Assembly: GCF_001440405.1 (NCBI RefSeq)
Contig: NZ_LLXX01000148.1
Span: 1-58,346, forward strand
DNA from: Bradyrhizobium valentinum
GTDB taxonomy: Bacteria > Pseudomonadota > Alphaproteobacteria > Rhizobiales > Xanthobacteraceae
Length of the DNA: 58,346 nt
Direction of reading: 5' to 3'
Each line of letters opens with the position of its first letter. Within the stretch, counting starts at the first letter, position 1. Positions 43,328 through 52,180 of the stretch are shown here, in pieces. The notes beneath the pieces are model-generated. The model was given only the letters and a program-made list of their open reading frames with translations, did no database searches and was not told the DNA's origin. The position numbers and the translations under genes are program-made.

Positions 43328-43630
43328 AGCTTACTCCTTCGGCAGAAGCTCAAACTTGCGGGCTGGCTTCCGTTCGCATCTAATTGTTTTTGGCATTTCT
43401 GCTATGGGTCACAAAGCGGACTTCGAGAGGCACAGTTGGAATGTCTGCCTTACCCTCGACAGTGGACATTGTTTACCCCACCCGCGATGTCCGAAAAGTG
43501 CCAAACCCGTTAATCGCGCCTAATCGCTCAAGCTTGATAAATCTGTTCAGATGGCCCTTAACCTGTTTGGGCTAGTAATCGGCAAATCAGGGGCCGCCAA
43601 CTGAGCGGCTTTGCCCTAGAAGGTAAACTC
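43328..43630. other. intergenic stretch with a short dispersed sequence
   Basis: No gene is supported. ATGTCCGAAAAGTGCCAA at 43487-43504 has relatives at 42664-42678 (GGTCCGAAAGTGCCA) and 44112-44129 (ATGTCTCAAAAGTGCCAA). The stretch TTTCTGCTATGGGTCACAAA near 43395-43414 resembles another sequence common in Bradyrhizobium intergenic DNA and recurs in part near 50490. Confidence 0.5.
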
Positions 43631-43948
43631 ATGTTGGTTGCTGACCTTGTGTTCTGGCCAGCCGTCGCCGTTCTTGCCGGGTGCAATCTTTATTTTGGAC
43701 CTCGCATCAAGAGCGCTCGCATGGCCATGCAGTGGGGGCTCGACGGCGAGCCAACTTGGTGCGCACCCAAGGCAGTGGGGCTTTGGGGCATGGTGGCGTT
43801 CGCCCTTGCAGTTCGATTGCTGATTTGGGGCGCCTCAACTTACGCTCCGGAAAAGGTTCACGGCGCTGAAATAGGTTTGCTGCTGTTCTCAGTCATCGTT
43901 GCTGCGGTCCATGTGCTGACGCTTAGAAGAGCCGCGCGAGCAAGCTAG
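43631..43948 (+). CDS. small membrane protein, 105 aa
   Basis: Three membrane segments are evident: ADLVFWPAVAVLAGCNLYF, LWGMVAFALAVRLLIWGA and IGLLLFSVIVAAVHVLTL. The segment between the first two (MAMQWGLDGEPTWCAPKAVG) recalls DUF1648/SdpI-like proteins, which have a similar Trp-rich turn, but the match is weak. GAAGG lies before the ATG. It is flanked by related short sequences at 43487-43504 and 44112-44129 that may mark a small inserted unit. Function unknown. Confidence 0.6.
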   Translation: MLVADLVFWPAVAVLAGCNLYFGPRIKSARMAMQWGLDGEPTWCAPKAVGLWGMVAFALAVRLLIWGASTYAPEKVHGAEIGLLLFSVIVAAVHVLTLRRAARAS

Positions 43949-44139
43949 GCCACCGCTCAATTCTAGCCCGCGATGCCCATGGCGGGATGGGGCAGCCTCA
44001 GAGGTCATTCAACTCGAATGTCCGCTTTGGGCCATTCGCGTCGATTTGACATTGCGCCGGTCGCTTCCTCCGCTCTGCCCCTGAAAGCAGACAGTTTCAG
44101 TGCAGGCCGGCATGTCTCAAAAGTGCCAAGATCGGAAGT

Positions 44140-45609
44140 TTATGCGGTTCTTAAAGCACCGGCCAAGCGGGCAACACCCTGCCGAATGTCCCGCTCTTCA
44201 AGTGCAGCGTACCCAAAAACGAACCCGGCTCTCCTTTTCGCGGCTACTGCTCGCCAATGTTCGTATAATTCGGAGATAGGATAGATGCCGACGCCTGCGG
44301 ACCTCGCTTTTTTCGCCAACTGCTCTTCCTGCGTCGAACTGTATTTTCCAAACCAAGCGACCACATGGAGCCCGGCCTCCGAACCTTGAACCGTGACCGC
44401 GCTGCCAAAATATTCGCTGAATGCATCGAGTAATGCGGCCCGGCGCTGCGCGTTTTTCCGCCGTAGCTTTCTGATATGCCGCTCATAGGCACCCGATTGG
44501 ATAAATTCTGCGAGAGCGGCTTGCTCCAGCGTCGGCGAGTGCCGATCGGTGAGACGCTTCGCGGCACGGAAGGCGTCAACGAGTTCCGGCGGCAGTACGA
44601 GGTATCCTAGACGCAAAAGTGGAGAGAGCGTCTTTGAAATCGTCCCGAGATAGATTACGTGAGCGGCTTCATCGAACGCATGCAACGGTCGTATGGGCTG
44701 AATGTCGTATCGGTACTCGCCGTCGTAATCGTCCTCGACGATATAGGCCCCCGCATTGCTGGCCCAACGCAACAGCTGAGCCCGGCGCGATGCTGAAAGG
44801 ACGTGACCCAACGGAAATTGATGCGATGGCGTCACATAGCAAAGGCGGGCTTTCTTAATACTCTCAAGGATCTCCGTCCGCAGCCCTTCTTCATCCACAG
44901 GCACAAATTGAGGTGAGGCACCGACGCTCTCAAACACATGCCGGGCAGCCCAATAGCATGGAGTTTCGATCACAAACCGGTCACCGGGGTCGAGCAACAA
45001 TCTGGCGCAAAGATCGAGCCCCTGCTGTGATCCATTGACGATGATGATCTGCTCATGGCTGCACCGCAAACTCCGGGCGCGCCACAAATACGCCTGTAGC
45101 GACGTTCGCAGCGCTATCGATCCTTGTGGCTCCTGATACCGGAGGCGGCGTGAACCTAATGTTGTCGCGGCCTTCGTTAGAGCACGCCGCCACGCCAGGC
45201 TCGGGAAGTCGGCGGCGGCAATATCACCGTAGCGAAAGTCGATCGGCAGAGGCTCGCTCACGACCGGCGGTCCCCCTAAGTCGGTGACCTGTCTTGCGTA
45301 AGCCGATAGTCGAGCCGTTCTTAGCGTTCGTTTGCTGCTTTGCCGTAAGGAGCGTGCCACTCGGAGCGTAGGCGTGACCCATGCCCGGCGTCCTTGTCCC
45401 GTCTCTATGAAGCCTTCCGCTAGAAGCTGCTCGTAGGCAGCAGTAACTGTCGTTCGGGAAGCTCCAAATTCGTTGGCGAGGGTGCGCGTCGAAGGTAGCT
45501 TGTCGCTCGGCCCGTAAACGCCATCCTCGATTTGCGCTTTTAATGCCTGGTAGATTTCCCGTGCCCCATGTGGCCCAGGGGGCCTCTTAACCGCATACTG
45601 GCCCACCAT
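44140..45609 (-). CDS. MocR/PdxR-type GntR regulator with aminotransferase domain
   Basis: The 489-residue protein has an N-terminal GntR winged helix (IYQALKAQIEDGVYGPSDKL, STRTLANEFGASRTTV) and a C-terminal class I aminotransferase domain with the PLP lysine in YLGTISKTLSPLLRLGYL and the aspartate in IVEDDYDGEYRYD. MocR proteins bind PLP or amino compounds and regulate vitamin B6 or amine metabolism. The start MVGQYAVKRPPGP at 45609 is chosen over an upstream ATG. The paiB-like gene is divergent, and an inverted repeat in the promoter gap is a likely operator. Confidence 0.88.
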   Translation of the reverse strand: MVGQYAVKRPPGPHGAREIYQALKAQIEDGVYGPSDKLPSTRTLANEFGASRTTVTAAYEQLLAEGFIETGQGRRAWVTPTLRVARSLRQSSKRTLRTARLSAYARQVTDLGGPPVVSEPLPIDFRYGDIAAADFPSLAWRRALTKAATTLGSRRLRYQEPQGSIALRTSLQAYLWRARSLRCSHEQIIIVNGSQQGLDLCARLLLDPGDRFVIETPCYWAARHVFESVGASPQFVPVDEEGLRTEILESIKKARLCYVTPSHQFPLGHVLSASRRAQLLRWASNAGAYIVEDDYDGEYRYDIQPIRPLHAFDEAAHVIYLGTISKTLSPLLRLGYLVLPPELVDAFRAAKRLTDRHSPTLEQAALAEFIQSGAYERHIRKLRRKNAQRRAALLDAFSEYFGSAVTVQGSEAGLHVVAWFGKYSSTQEEQLAKKARSAGVGIYPISELYEHWRAVAAKRRAGFVFGYAALEERDIRQGVARLAGALRTA

Positions 45610-45620
45610 AAACACTCCAA

Positions 45621-45643
45621 ACTGGCCCTTCTGGTGGTCCAGT
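45621..45643. promoter_or_regulatory. candidate MocR operator
   Basis: ACTGGCCC (45621-45628) and GGTCCAGT (45636-45643) form a near-perfect inverted repeat, with the shorter perfect palindrome CTGGTGGTCCAG inside. It lies 12 bases upstream of the MocR gene start. MocR regulators bind CTGG-type half-sites in several bacteria. Confidence 0.5.
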
Positions 45644-45719
45644 GTGTCTGTTAGAGCAGCACGTATCAACACCTAAACTGACTTCATTAGTTCTCACTTG
45701 GCACCGAGGAGCCTTGCCA

Positions 45720-46352
45720 ATGTACATTCCGCCAGCGTTTCGCGTTGACGACATCGCCGATGGTCATCGGACCATGCGTGAAGCACGCTCGGCAACGCTC
45801 GTTACCGCGACGCAAGAAGGGCTTATTGGAACGCCGCTCCCCATGCTTCTCAACGACAACGAAGGTCCGAACGGCACGCTTTATGCGCACGTGGCGAGAG
45901 CCAATCCTCAGTGGAAGCTGACGCCATCAGGCGAGGCGATGGCCATATTCGTTGGGCCGGAGGCTTATGTTTCTCCATCTTGGTACGCGACCAAGCAGGA
46001 GACGCACAAGGTCGTGCCGACGTGGAACTACGTTGCCGTTCACGCCTATGGACCTGTCGAGTTCTTCGACGATGCGGAGCGGCTACTGGACGTGATAACG
46101 CGACTGACGGATTTGCACGAGCAACCGCGAAACGATCGCTGGGCGGTGACGGACGCCCCGACTGATTTCATCAAAGCGCAGCTCAGAGGAATTATCGGTT
46201 TGCGGATGCCGATTTCGAGGCTCGATGGCAAGCGGAAGATGAGTCAGAACCGCAACTTGGCGGATCGGGCTGGCGTCATTAATGGATTGTCTGAAAGCCA
46301 TCGTCCAGAGGACCACGTTGTCGCGTCTCTGATACCCCAGGGTTTCTCCTGA
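45720..46352 (+). CDS. PaiB-like FMN-binding protein
   Basis: The 210-residue protein starts MYIPPAFRVDDIADGHRTMR and contains ATLVTATQEGLIGTPLPMLL, YAHVARANPQWK, IFVGPEAYVSPSWYATK and VPTWNYVAVHAYGPVEFFDD, the pattern of the PaiB/FMN-binding split-barrel family. Members are annotated as negative regulators in Bacillus but are likely FMN-binding enzymes or sensors. GAGGAG lies before the ATG at 45720. It is divergent from the MocR gene with about 110 bases between, the usual arrangement for a MocR target. Confidence 0.88.
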   Translation: MYIPPAFRVDDIADGHRTMREARSATLVTATQEGLIGTPLPMLLNDNEGPNGTLYAHVARANPQWKLTPSGEAMAIFVGPEAYVSPSWYATKQETHKVVPTWNYVAVHAYGPVEFFDDAERLLDVITRLTDLHEQPRNDRWAVTDAPTDFIKAQLRGIIGLRMPISRLDGKRKMSQNRNLADRAGVINGLSESHRPEDHVVASLIPQGFS

Positions 46353-46415
46353 CGCCTTTCGGTTGGAACAGATTTGGCTTAAGCTGGTTCATCTGCTGGA
46401 TTGGAGAATGCACAG

Positions 46416-46670
46416 ATGAAGCTCTTCTTGATGGCGTTCGCAGCTACACTTGTAAGCAGCACCTTCGCGCTTGCTGACACCCCGGTGACACCGGCAGAGG
46501 CCGAGAAGATCAAGGCTGCTTTGGAAGTCCTTGGCTGCACGGGCGGCAAGATGGAAAAGGAGACCGAGGCCAGCGGCTACTTCGAAGTCGATGACGCCAA
46601 ATGCAAGGACGGTCAGTACGACATCAAGCTCGACAAGGACTTCAAGTTGATCGCGATGACCCGCGACTGA
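46416..46670 (+). CDS. small secreted PepSY-like protein, 84 aa
   Basis: A signal peptide (MKLFLMAFAATLVSSTFALA) is followed by TPAEAEKIKAALEVLGCTGG, KMEKETEASGYFEVDDAKC and a terminal DIKLDKDFKLIAMTRD. The alpha-beta-beta layout with the final DKDFKLI-type strand matches the PepSY domain. These small periplasmic proteins often modulate peptidases or sensors. The ATG at 46416 is preferred to a TTG 15 bases upstream because GGAGAA precedes it by nine bases. Confidence 0.75.
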   Translation: MKLFLMAFAATLVSSTFALADTPVTPAEAEKIKAALEVLGCTGGKMEKETEASGYFEVDDAKCKDGQYDIKLDKDFKLIAMTRD

Positions 46671-46676
46671 GCATGC

Positions 46677-47875
46677 TCAAGACCTGCCCCAAGCGGCCGT
46701 CATCGCATTGACGTTCTCCGGCGCGAAGAACTCAGCGGGTGATATTGTTCCGGCATTCATCCGCGCGAACGCATCCATAGCTCTCTGATTGCCGTGTATC
46801 GCGCCAAAGAAGTGCTGCATATCCGGTGGCGGCGGTTCCAGCGTCGCCAGCATGCAGGTGAATTCATACATTGCGGCCACCCGTGTATCGCGCGCGCGAT
46901 GGTACTCGCTCATCGCCACGTCGAATGGCTGCGCTCCCGAGAAGGCCCTGTCGATCGCGACCGCGCAGAGCCCGGCGTCATGGAAGGCGTCCATGATTCC
47001 TTGTCCAGTGATGAAGTCCCGGTTGTAGCCCGCGTCGCCCACGAGCACCCAGCCGGGGCCGTAGGGCTTGCGAAAGTAGTTCGGCACCGCCGCACCGGTG
47101 AAGCGCGCTTCCCGCTTGGCTTCGTGCAGGCGGTCGGCGAACGCCGGCGCCAACGCGATGGTCTTCAGGTAGTTCCCTTCGATGTCCTTCCTGCAATCGT
47201 CGAACCTTGCGTATGGCCAACCGGCGATCACCATCGTCAGCCCGTCATGGGTTGGAGCGGCGGCAAAGCCGGTCCCGTCACGGATATATTGCTCAAACTT
47301 GCCGAACATCGGCAGTCCGCTCCAGTAGGTGTAATACGCGACGAGCAGAATCGGTTTCTCGTCATAGTGCTCTGGCCGGACCGCTTCGGCCACGAACGAG
47401 TGCCTGCCGTCGGCGCCGACGACGATTTCAGCGCGCTCCGTGACAGGGCCGCCATGCTTCGAGCGGCCCTTGATTCCGACCGCCCGTCCGTCCTCGATCA
47501 AGATTAGCCTTCGCGAACTTCCGCGCCGGACTGAGCCGCAGCATCGACGAGCAGCTTGTCGAGTATCGTGCGGCGCGGACAGTACGCAACCGGAGCTTCA
47601 CTCGTGCCTGGCGCGCCTACAATCGTGAAAGGACCAAAGTCGAAAGCATAGCGGTCGATCGGCGGGCACCCGGTCACAGTCAGACGATCGAGAAGGCCCC
47701 AACTGGACAGGGCGCTTACGCCAAGGGGATGCAAGATGTGCGTAGAGACCGTGTCGCTCGGAAAAGTTGCGCGGTCGACCAAGAGAACCCGATATCCTTT
47801 CCGGGCCAGCAGCATTGCGGTCGGCGATCCCGCGCAGCGGGCGCCCACTACGATTGCGTCGAATGCCTTGGTCAT
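46677..47875 (-). pseudogene. FAD-dependent monooxygenase/oxidoreductase, frameshifted
   Basis: The N-terminal part (47875-47504) has the FAD-binding start FDAIVVGARCAGSPTAMLLA and VLLVDRATFPSDTVSTHIL. The C-terminal part (46677 to about 47510) has VVGADGRHSFVAEAV and GDAGYNRDFITGQGIMDAF. The first frame ends at TAA in GCGAAGGCTAATCTTGATC near 47504 and the second resumes at LIEDGRAVG. Intact relatives have a short segment (about FTVEE) between REG and the I-x-EDG strand, so about 13 bases appear to be deleted. The gene is probably inactive unless the halves associate. Confidence 0.8.
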
Positions 47876-48101
47876 CGCGGCTCTCTCCTTGTGCTGACAA
47901 ATCAGACGCCGGCTCGGCGCATCGCGGATCCGCGGCGTACATGGCTGGTGCTAGAGAGAAACGTGAGCCGGCGCTTCGGGAGAACGCCCCAATCGGCCCT
48001 TGCAAACGTATGGGTGATCTTCCCCATTCGCGGGCGCCGTAGGTATGGCACGATCGCGACGTGTTGAAGCCGGCGGCAAGCCGCCGGGAAGGAGAAACGA
48101 T

Positions 48102-48491
48102 ATGAGCGATACATTCGAGGGGCGTTGTCTCTGCGGTGCCGTACGCTTCCGTGCGGCTGGGCGCCCGAAATGGGTCCTGTGGTGCCACTGCGAGAGTTGC
48201 CGGCGCCATACCGGAGCGCCGGCATCCGTCTTCGTTGCCTTCGACGACTCCGCCGTCACGGTAACAAGCGGAGCGATCAGCAAATACAATTCATCGCCTG
48301 GCGTGGAGCGCGGGTTCTGCGCAAGGTGCGGCTCGACCCTGACCTGCGCGAACCAGCGACGGCCCAATGAGACGCACTTTCATCTCGGCGCGTTCGAAGA
48401 ACCCGAGAAGCTCAAGCCCACGGGAGAGGCGTTTGCAGGCGAAAGGCTGCCGTGGTTGCACCCGGAAGCCGCGTCCGGCTCGCCTGTTTGA
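48102..48491 (+). CDS. GFA family (glutathione-dependent formaldehyde-activating-like) protein
   Basis: The 129-residue protein has the GFA zinc ligands CLCGAV, HCESC and GFCARCGSTL, with the fold pattern KWVLWCHCESCRRHTGAP and VTSGAISKYNSSPGVERGFC. GFA proteins bind zinc and thiols; the formaldehyde role is established only for some members. GGAAGGAG precedes the ATG at 48102. Its neighbours are the broken FAD monooxygenase and a TPR-LuxR regulator, a common combination in this group. Confidence 0.88.
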   Translation: MSDTFEGRCLCGAVRFRAAGRPKWVLWCHCESCRRHTGAPASVFVAFDDSAVTVTSGAISKYNSSPGVERGFCARCGSTLTCANQRRPNETHFHLGAFEEPEKLKPTGEAFAGERLPWLHPEAASGSPV

Positions 48492-48536
48492 CCGTCCGAA
48501 GCTGATCGAAGAAACCTTCGACCTTAATTTCAGTAT

Positions 48537-50207
48537 TCAGATCAGCTTGTGTCGGCAAGCAAAGGCCGTCGCCGCGGCCCGCGAGGGGACATCAAGCTTG
48601 GCGAGGATGTTGCTGACGTGCCGGTCGACCGTCTTCTCGCTTCGGGAGAGCCTGCCAGCAATCGCCTTGTTGGTCTCGCCGGCGGCGACCAGGCGAAGAA
48701 CATCAAGCTCACGCGGGGTCAGGCGATGCACATTGCTGGAAGCGACGCCCTTCGTCAGTGAGCCGATCTGCGTGAGATCGGGGCCGGCACCTAAACGCTC
48801 GAAAATGGTCCGGGCCGCGCCGAACTCCAGATCGGCAGCGTCCTCGTCTCCGAGGGCGCGGCAGGCCTGTCCGATCAGCACGCGCACGCGCGCAGCCGCG
48901 TAGGGCGCCGGGATTCCCTGCCACACCTCGAAGGCACGGCGCAGCGAACCGAGTGCGGACCGCGCGTCCCCTTCGGCGAGGTCCACCGCTCCGCAGGCCT
49001 GCGCGGCAATTGCATCCGGCACGCTCATATCGAAGCTCCGCGCAATGTCCTCGAGTTCTCGGCAGGCGTTGCGTGCGTCCTGAACGTCACCGGCGGCCAA
49101 CGTGATCTCGATATAGGCGGGCAGCAAACCCATGCGTTTCAGGCTGCTCACCGTCGTGCCTGCGACGCGGCGAATGGCGGTGGCGGCCGCGTCGGTGCGT
49201 CCCTGCACAAGGCGCAGCAACGCCAAGCCCGGCTGGGGCTCCAGGCCAAGCTGGCTCGCGCCTCGATACGCCTCTTCAGCCGCTGCAAACTCCCCTTTCA
49301 GACGATGGACTTCTGCCTGCTGGTAGAGCGCTCCGGCGGCAGCCCGCCGGTCGAAGCCCTGCGACCGCGCGCAGGCGCGCCGCGCTTCCTCGATCGCCTC
49401 AGGCCAGGCGCCCTGTAACTGCAGGATCTCCGCGCGATGCACTTGGCAAACCCCGGCGAAGGCGACCATATCGGGCTGGCCCTCGCACCACCGCGCCAGG
49501 GCGCCTGTCCATTCGCGGGCTCGGTCGAGTGCGTATACCTGCTGACAGGCCGCGATCACGCTGCAATACATCAAGCCAGTCACCAGCGGCGATAGCTCTC
49601 CAGCAGTGACCATGACCATGGTCTCATCCAAGAGCGCGAGTCCGGCTCCGAGCTGCGCCTGCTGCAGTCGTATGCGGCCCTGCTGGTGGCGGGCACAGGC
49701 GACGAGGTCCGGGTCGCCACAGCGCTCGCCGACTGCGGCGGCCTCGGCTGCAGCGACGAACGCGGCCTCGTACTCACCAGATCCGAGGCGTTGCTCGACG
49801 ACCGGCAGCAGCAAATAGCCTCGCTCGGCGCATTCGCGCGTATCACGCTCCAGCAAACGTTGAGCACGGGAAAACCAGCCGCTCGCACGGCCCATCTCGC
49901 CGCGCATTAGCAAGCGAAAGCCGAGCCAGAACGCGCAACGGACGGCGCGAAGACGCCGGGGAGTATCCCGGTACGCATTGTAGGCCCGTTCGAGTGCCTT
50001 GAGATAGTCCTCGTCCCGGCCGACCAAGTAGGCGGCCATCGCCAGCAGTTCGAGAGCTTCGGCAGTTAACGAGGTTTCCTGGTCGGCGCGCAAGAACGCC
50101 TGGTAAGCGTCGGCCCAAGCGCGCTGTCGATAATATTCACGGGCCAGATCGAGGTCGCCGGATTTGTTCGCACCTCCGCGCTTCTGCTGGCCCTGACGCT
50201 GCTTCAT
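48537..50207 (-). CDS. TPR-containing LuxR family transcriptional regulator
   Basis: The 556-residue protein is helical TPR-like from residue 20 to about 480 (repeated pairs such as AWADAYQAFLRADQ, ALYQQAEVHRLKGEFAAAEE) and ends with a LuxR helix-turn-helix: LTPRELDVLRLVAAGETNKA, IAGRLSRSEKTVDRHVSNIL, AKLDVPSRAAATAF. There is no N-terminal ATPase, unlike MalT-type LALs. It probably regulates the adjacent monooxygenase and GFA genes. Start codon at 50207 lies after AGCAAACGC without a strong ribosome binding site. Confidence 0.87.
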   Translation of the reverse strand: MKQRQGQQKRGGANKSGDLDLAREYYRQRAWADAYQAFLRADQETSLTAEALELLAMAAYLVGRDEDYLKALERAYNAYRDTPRRLRAVRCAFWLGFRLLMRGEMGRASGWFSRAQRLLERDTRECAERGYLLLPVVEQRLGSGEYEAAFVAAAEAAAVGERCGDPDLVACARHQQGRIRLQQAQLGAGLALLDETMVMVTAGELSPLVTGLMYCSVIAACQQVYALDRAREWTGALARWCEGQPDMVAFAGVCQVHRAEILQLQGAWPEAIEEARRACARSQGFDRRAAAGALYQQAEVHRLKGEFAAAEEAYRGASQLGLEPQPGLALLRLVQGRTDAAATAIRRVAGTTVSSLKRMGLLPAYIEITLAAGDVQDARNACRELEDIARSFDMSVPDAIAAQACGAVDLAEGDARSALGSLRRAFEVWQGIPAPYAAARVRVLIGQACRALGDEDAADLEFGAARTIFERLGAGPDLTQIGSLTKGVASSNVHRLTPRELDVLRLVAAGETNKAIAGRLSRSEKTVDRHVSNILAKLDVPSRAAATAFACRHKLI

Positions 50208-50636
50208 GCGTTTGCTCCAGTCCCCAAGAGGATAAGCGGACCCATGAGATTTGCCAAAGCATCATCATATTGCGGAACAGCGACGGGCAGGATGCCTTTC
50301 GCGGGTGGATTTCCGATGGGAACAGAATTGAGCGATTACAGCTTCTTGCGCGTCCGGCGCCGCTCAACCAGAGCCGAACGTCCGTTGCTCGAATGTCCCG
50401 CCTTGGGTCCAATAGGCGATATCGCTGACGGCTTGAAATGGAAGTGCCGCCAACAGAGGGCGTCCGCACTCTAGGCAGGCTATTAGTAATTTCTGCTATC
50501 GCGAAATGTCGGCTTGGGGGTCAACGTGAGACCTCGGCACCCGATCTTGGCATGGCTGTTTCTTCCGCCCCAAAACCAAACATCAGGGCTCGCGGGAAAA
50601 CGGGCTTTGTCTTGCAAGTCGGTTTCAGAAGGATCG
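50208..50636. other. intergenic stretch, no gene seen
   Basis: About 430 bases with only short chance frames. It includes TTTCTGCTATCGCGAAATGTC near 50490, similar to the TTTCTGCTATGGG sequence near 43395. No hairpin terminator stands out. Confidence 0.45.
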
Positions 50637-51233
50637 TCAGTGCTTGCGCGGCGCTTCCAGGCCCTTGAGCAAAAGCGCCAGTAGCGAATCGATCCGCGCC
50701 GGGGCACCCGGCTCGCTCCATTCCTCGGCGTGCGCAGGATGGTGGAAGCGGCTGGTGGCGTCGAAAAGGGCGCGTGCCGTCACCTTGACGTCGGCGACCT
50801 CGAATGCGCCCTGCTTCACGCCATCGGACAGGATCAGCGCGATCTGATCGACGAGGCAGTCCTTATGGCAGCTCACGGACCTGCAGGCCTCGCGCGCCAG
50901 CGCCAGGTAGGTCGCAAACATTTCGGGATCGTCGCTGAGCCGCTTGTGCTTGATCGAGAACATCGTGCGCAGCCACTTCTCCAGCCGGGCGGGCGCCGGG
51001 CCGGAAGCTTCTGCGATTTTCAACAGCGGCGCGCTGAGACGGTCGAGCCAGCGCTTGGCCACTGCCTCGCGCAGCGAGGCCTTGCTGGGGAAATGGCGAT
51101 AGACGCTGCCGTGGCTGACATCGAGCGCACGGGCAACGTCCACCACCGTTGCTTTGGCCAGCCCGTAGCGGCGCAGAACGTCCTCGGTAACCTCCAGAAT
51201 CCGTTCGGGGGTCAGAACCACGACTTCGTTCAT
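50637..51233 (-). CDS. TetR family regulator
   Basis: The 198-residue protein has an N-terminal TetR helix-turn-helix: RILEVTEDVLRRYGLAKATV, VDVARALDVSHGSVYRHFPS with KASLREAV following. The C-terminal ligand domain contains MFATYLALAREACRSVSCHK and a TetR_C-like LFDATSRFHHPAHAEEWSEPG. It starts at the ATG at 51233. A 36-codon gene lies just upstream on the same strand, and a 24-base palindrome at 51501-51524 is the best candidate for its operator. Confidence 0.9.
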   Translation of the reverse strand: MNEVVVLTPERILEVTEDVLRRYGLAKATVVDVARALDVSHGSVYRHFPSKASLREAVAKRWLDRLSAPLLKIAEASGPAPARLEKWLRTMFSIKHKRLSDDPEMFATYLALAREACRSVSCHKDCLVDQIALILSDGVKQGAFEVADVKVTARALFDATSRFHHPAHAEEWSEPGAPARIDSLLALLLKGLEAPRKH

Positions 51234-51298
51234 GCGCGCACCTGCGAAACGATGGGACGGGTGGTCATCTAAATCCCCCTAGTAATCTCTTTGGCGGG

Positions 51299-51409
51299 TT
51301 AATGTTTCACCAGTTCCAGCCGCTCGGCCTGGGCGGCCAGATGACGGGCAACGCTCTGGTCGAGCCAGCGCTGGATTTGGGCGGTCAGATGAATGAGATA
51401 GGCGGTCAT
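51299..51409 (-). CDS. small protein, 36 aa, upstream of the TetR gene
   Basis: The frame from ATG at 51409 encodes MTAYLIHLTAQIQRWLDQSV, then ARHLAAQAERLELVKH, a predicted amphipathic helix. AAAGGACTACCGCT precedes the ATG with eight-base spacing. It lies between the palindromic operator and the TetR gene on the same strand, so it is likely the first gene of that transcript. Function unknown. Confidence 0.5.
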   Translation of the reverse strand: MTAYLIHLTAQIQRWLDQSVARHLAAQAERLELVKH

Positions 51410-51500
51410 AGCGGTAGTCCTTTGCAAGCACCCGGGCTCAGGGCCAACGAGCCGGGTGACGCCCCAATACCGGCGTCGGCAATGGATATAGCATCTCTCG

Positions 51501-51524
51501 CTGACAGATTTCAATATCTGTCAG
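51501..51524. promoter_or_regulatory. TetR-type palindromic operator
   Basis: CTGACAGAT (51501-51509), six-base centre TTCAAT, ATCTGTCAG (51516-51524): a perfect nine-base inverted repeat. TGACAGAT-type half-sites are typical of TetR family operators. It lies about 90 bases upstream of the small gene and the TetR gene and just beyond the 3' end of the motor operon. Confidence 0.65.
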
Positions 51525-51571
51525 TCAACAATCCGTGATTGTCTGACCGGCCGGCTCCGCTTGCCGGAAGC

Positions 51572-52180
51572 CTATGGCTCGTCCTTCGGCGGCATCCGCG
51601 GCGGGAGCAGCGGGGTAAACGACACCCCATCGCCCTCGCGGGGGACCGCGACCAATCCCCCGCCGGTCGAGGGGTCGCCACCCGACGTATCCAGGATCAT
51701 GCCGGGCGTGATGTATTCGCGGGCAGCCTGGAGCAGGCTGCCGCCGCCATCGCCAAAATCGGCGGCGCGACCGCCCTGCGGACGGCCGGCGGCGATCTCG
51801 CCCGCCGCCTTGTCGGTCTTTTCCGCAAGGCTGTCGCTGTAGGGAATGCGGAACGCCCGGGGGACACCGCTCGGCCGATTGCCGTCGTCGAGCGTCTCGA
51901 CCCAGAGATAGATCGAGCCCGGATCGCCCTCCAGCGAATGGGGCTCGACGATACGGGCCTGCAGCAATTTGAAGGTGGCGGGCAGCCTGTCGACGCTGGC
52001 CCAGCCCAATAGTCCGCGTACCCCGACAAAGCTCGCAATATAGAACCCGCTCGTCACGATCACGGCGACCGCCTTGGCCGACCAGGGCAAGCGCGCATAG
52101 ACCAGCACGACGAGCAACAGCGCGCCGATCAGCGCGTAGCTGATCGCCAGCGTCAGGATGACGGATTGAAGGCTATTCAC
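51572..52180 (-). CDS. two-TM membrane protein of the ExbB-like operon, 202 aa
   Basis: From a GTG at 52180 the protein begins MNSLQSVILTLAISYALIGA and has two membrane segments (SVILTLAISYALIGALLLVV and AVAVIVTSGFYIASFVGVRG). A periplasmic or cytoplasmic domain follows with LPATFKLLQARIVEP, SIYLWVETLDDGN and AFRIPYSDSL, a glycine-rich linker and a proline-rich end (LLPPRMPPKDEP). The GTG overlaps the stop of the previous gene by eight bases, which shows coupling; AGGATG precedes it. It is the third gene of the motor operon. I do not recognise the family. Confidence 0.75.
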   Translation of the reverse strand: MNSLQSVILTLAISYALIGALLLVVLVYARLPWSAKAVAVIVTSGFYIASFVGVRGLLGWASVDRLPATFKLLQARIVEPHSLEGDPGSIYLWVETLDDGNRPSGVPRAFRIPYSDSLAEKTDKAAGEIAAGRPQGGRAADFGDGGGSLLQAAREYITPGMILDTSGGDPSTGGGLVAVPREGDGVSFTPLLPPRMPPKDEP

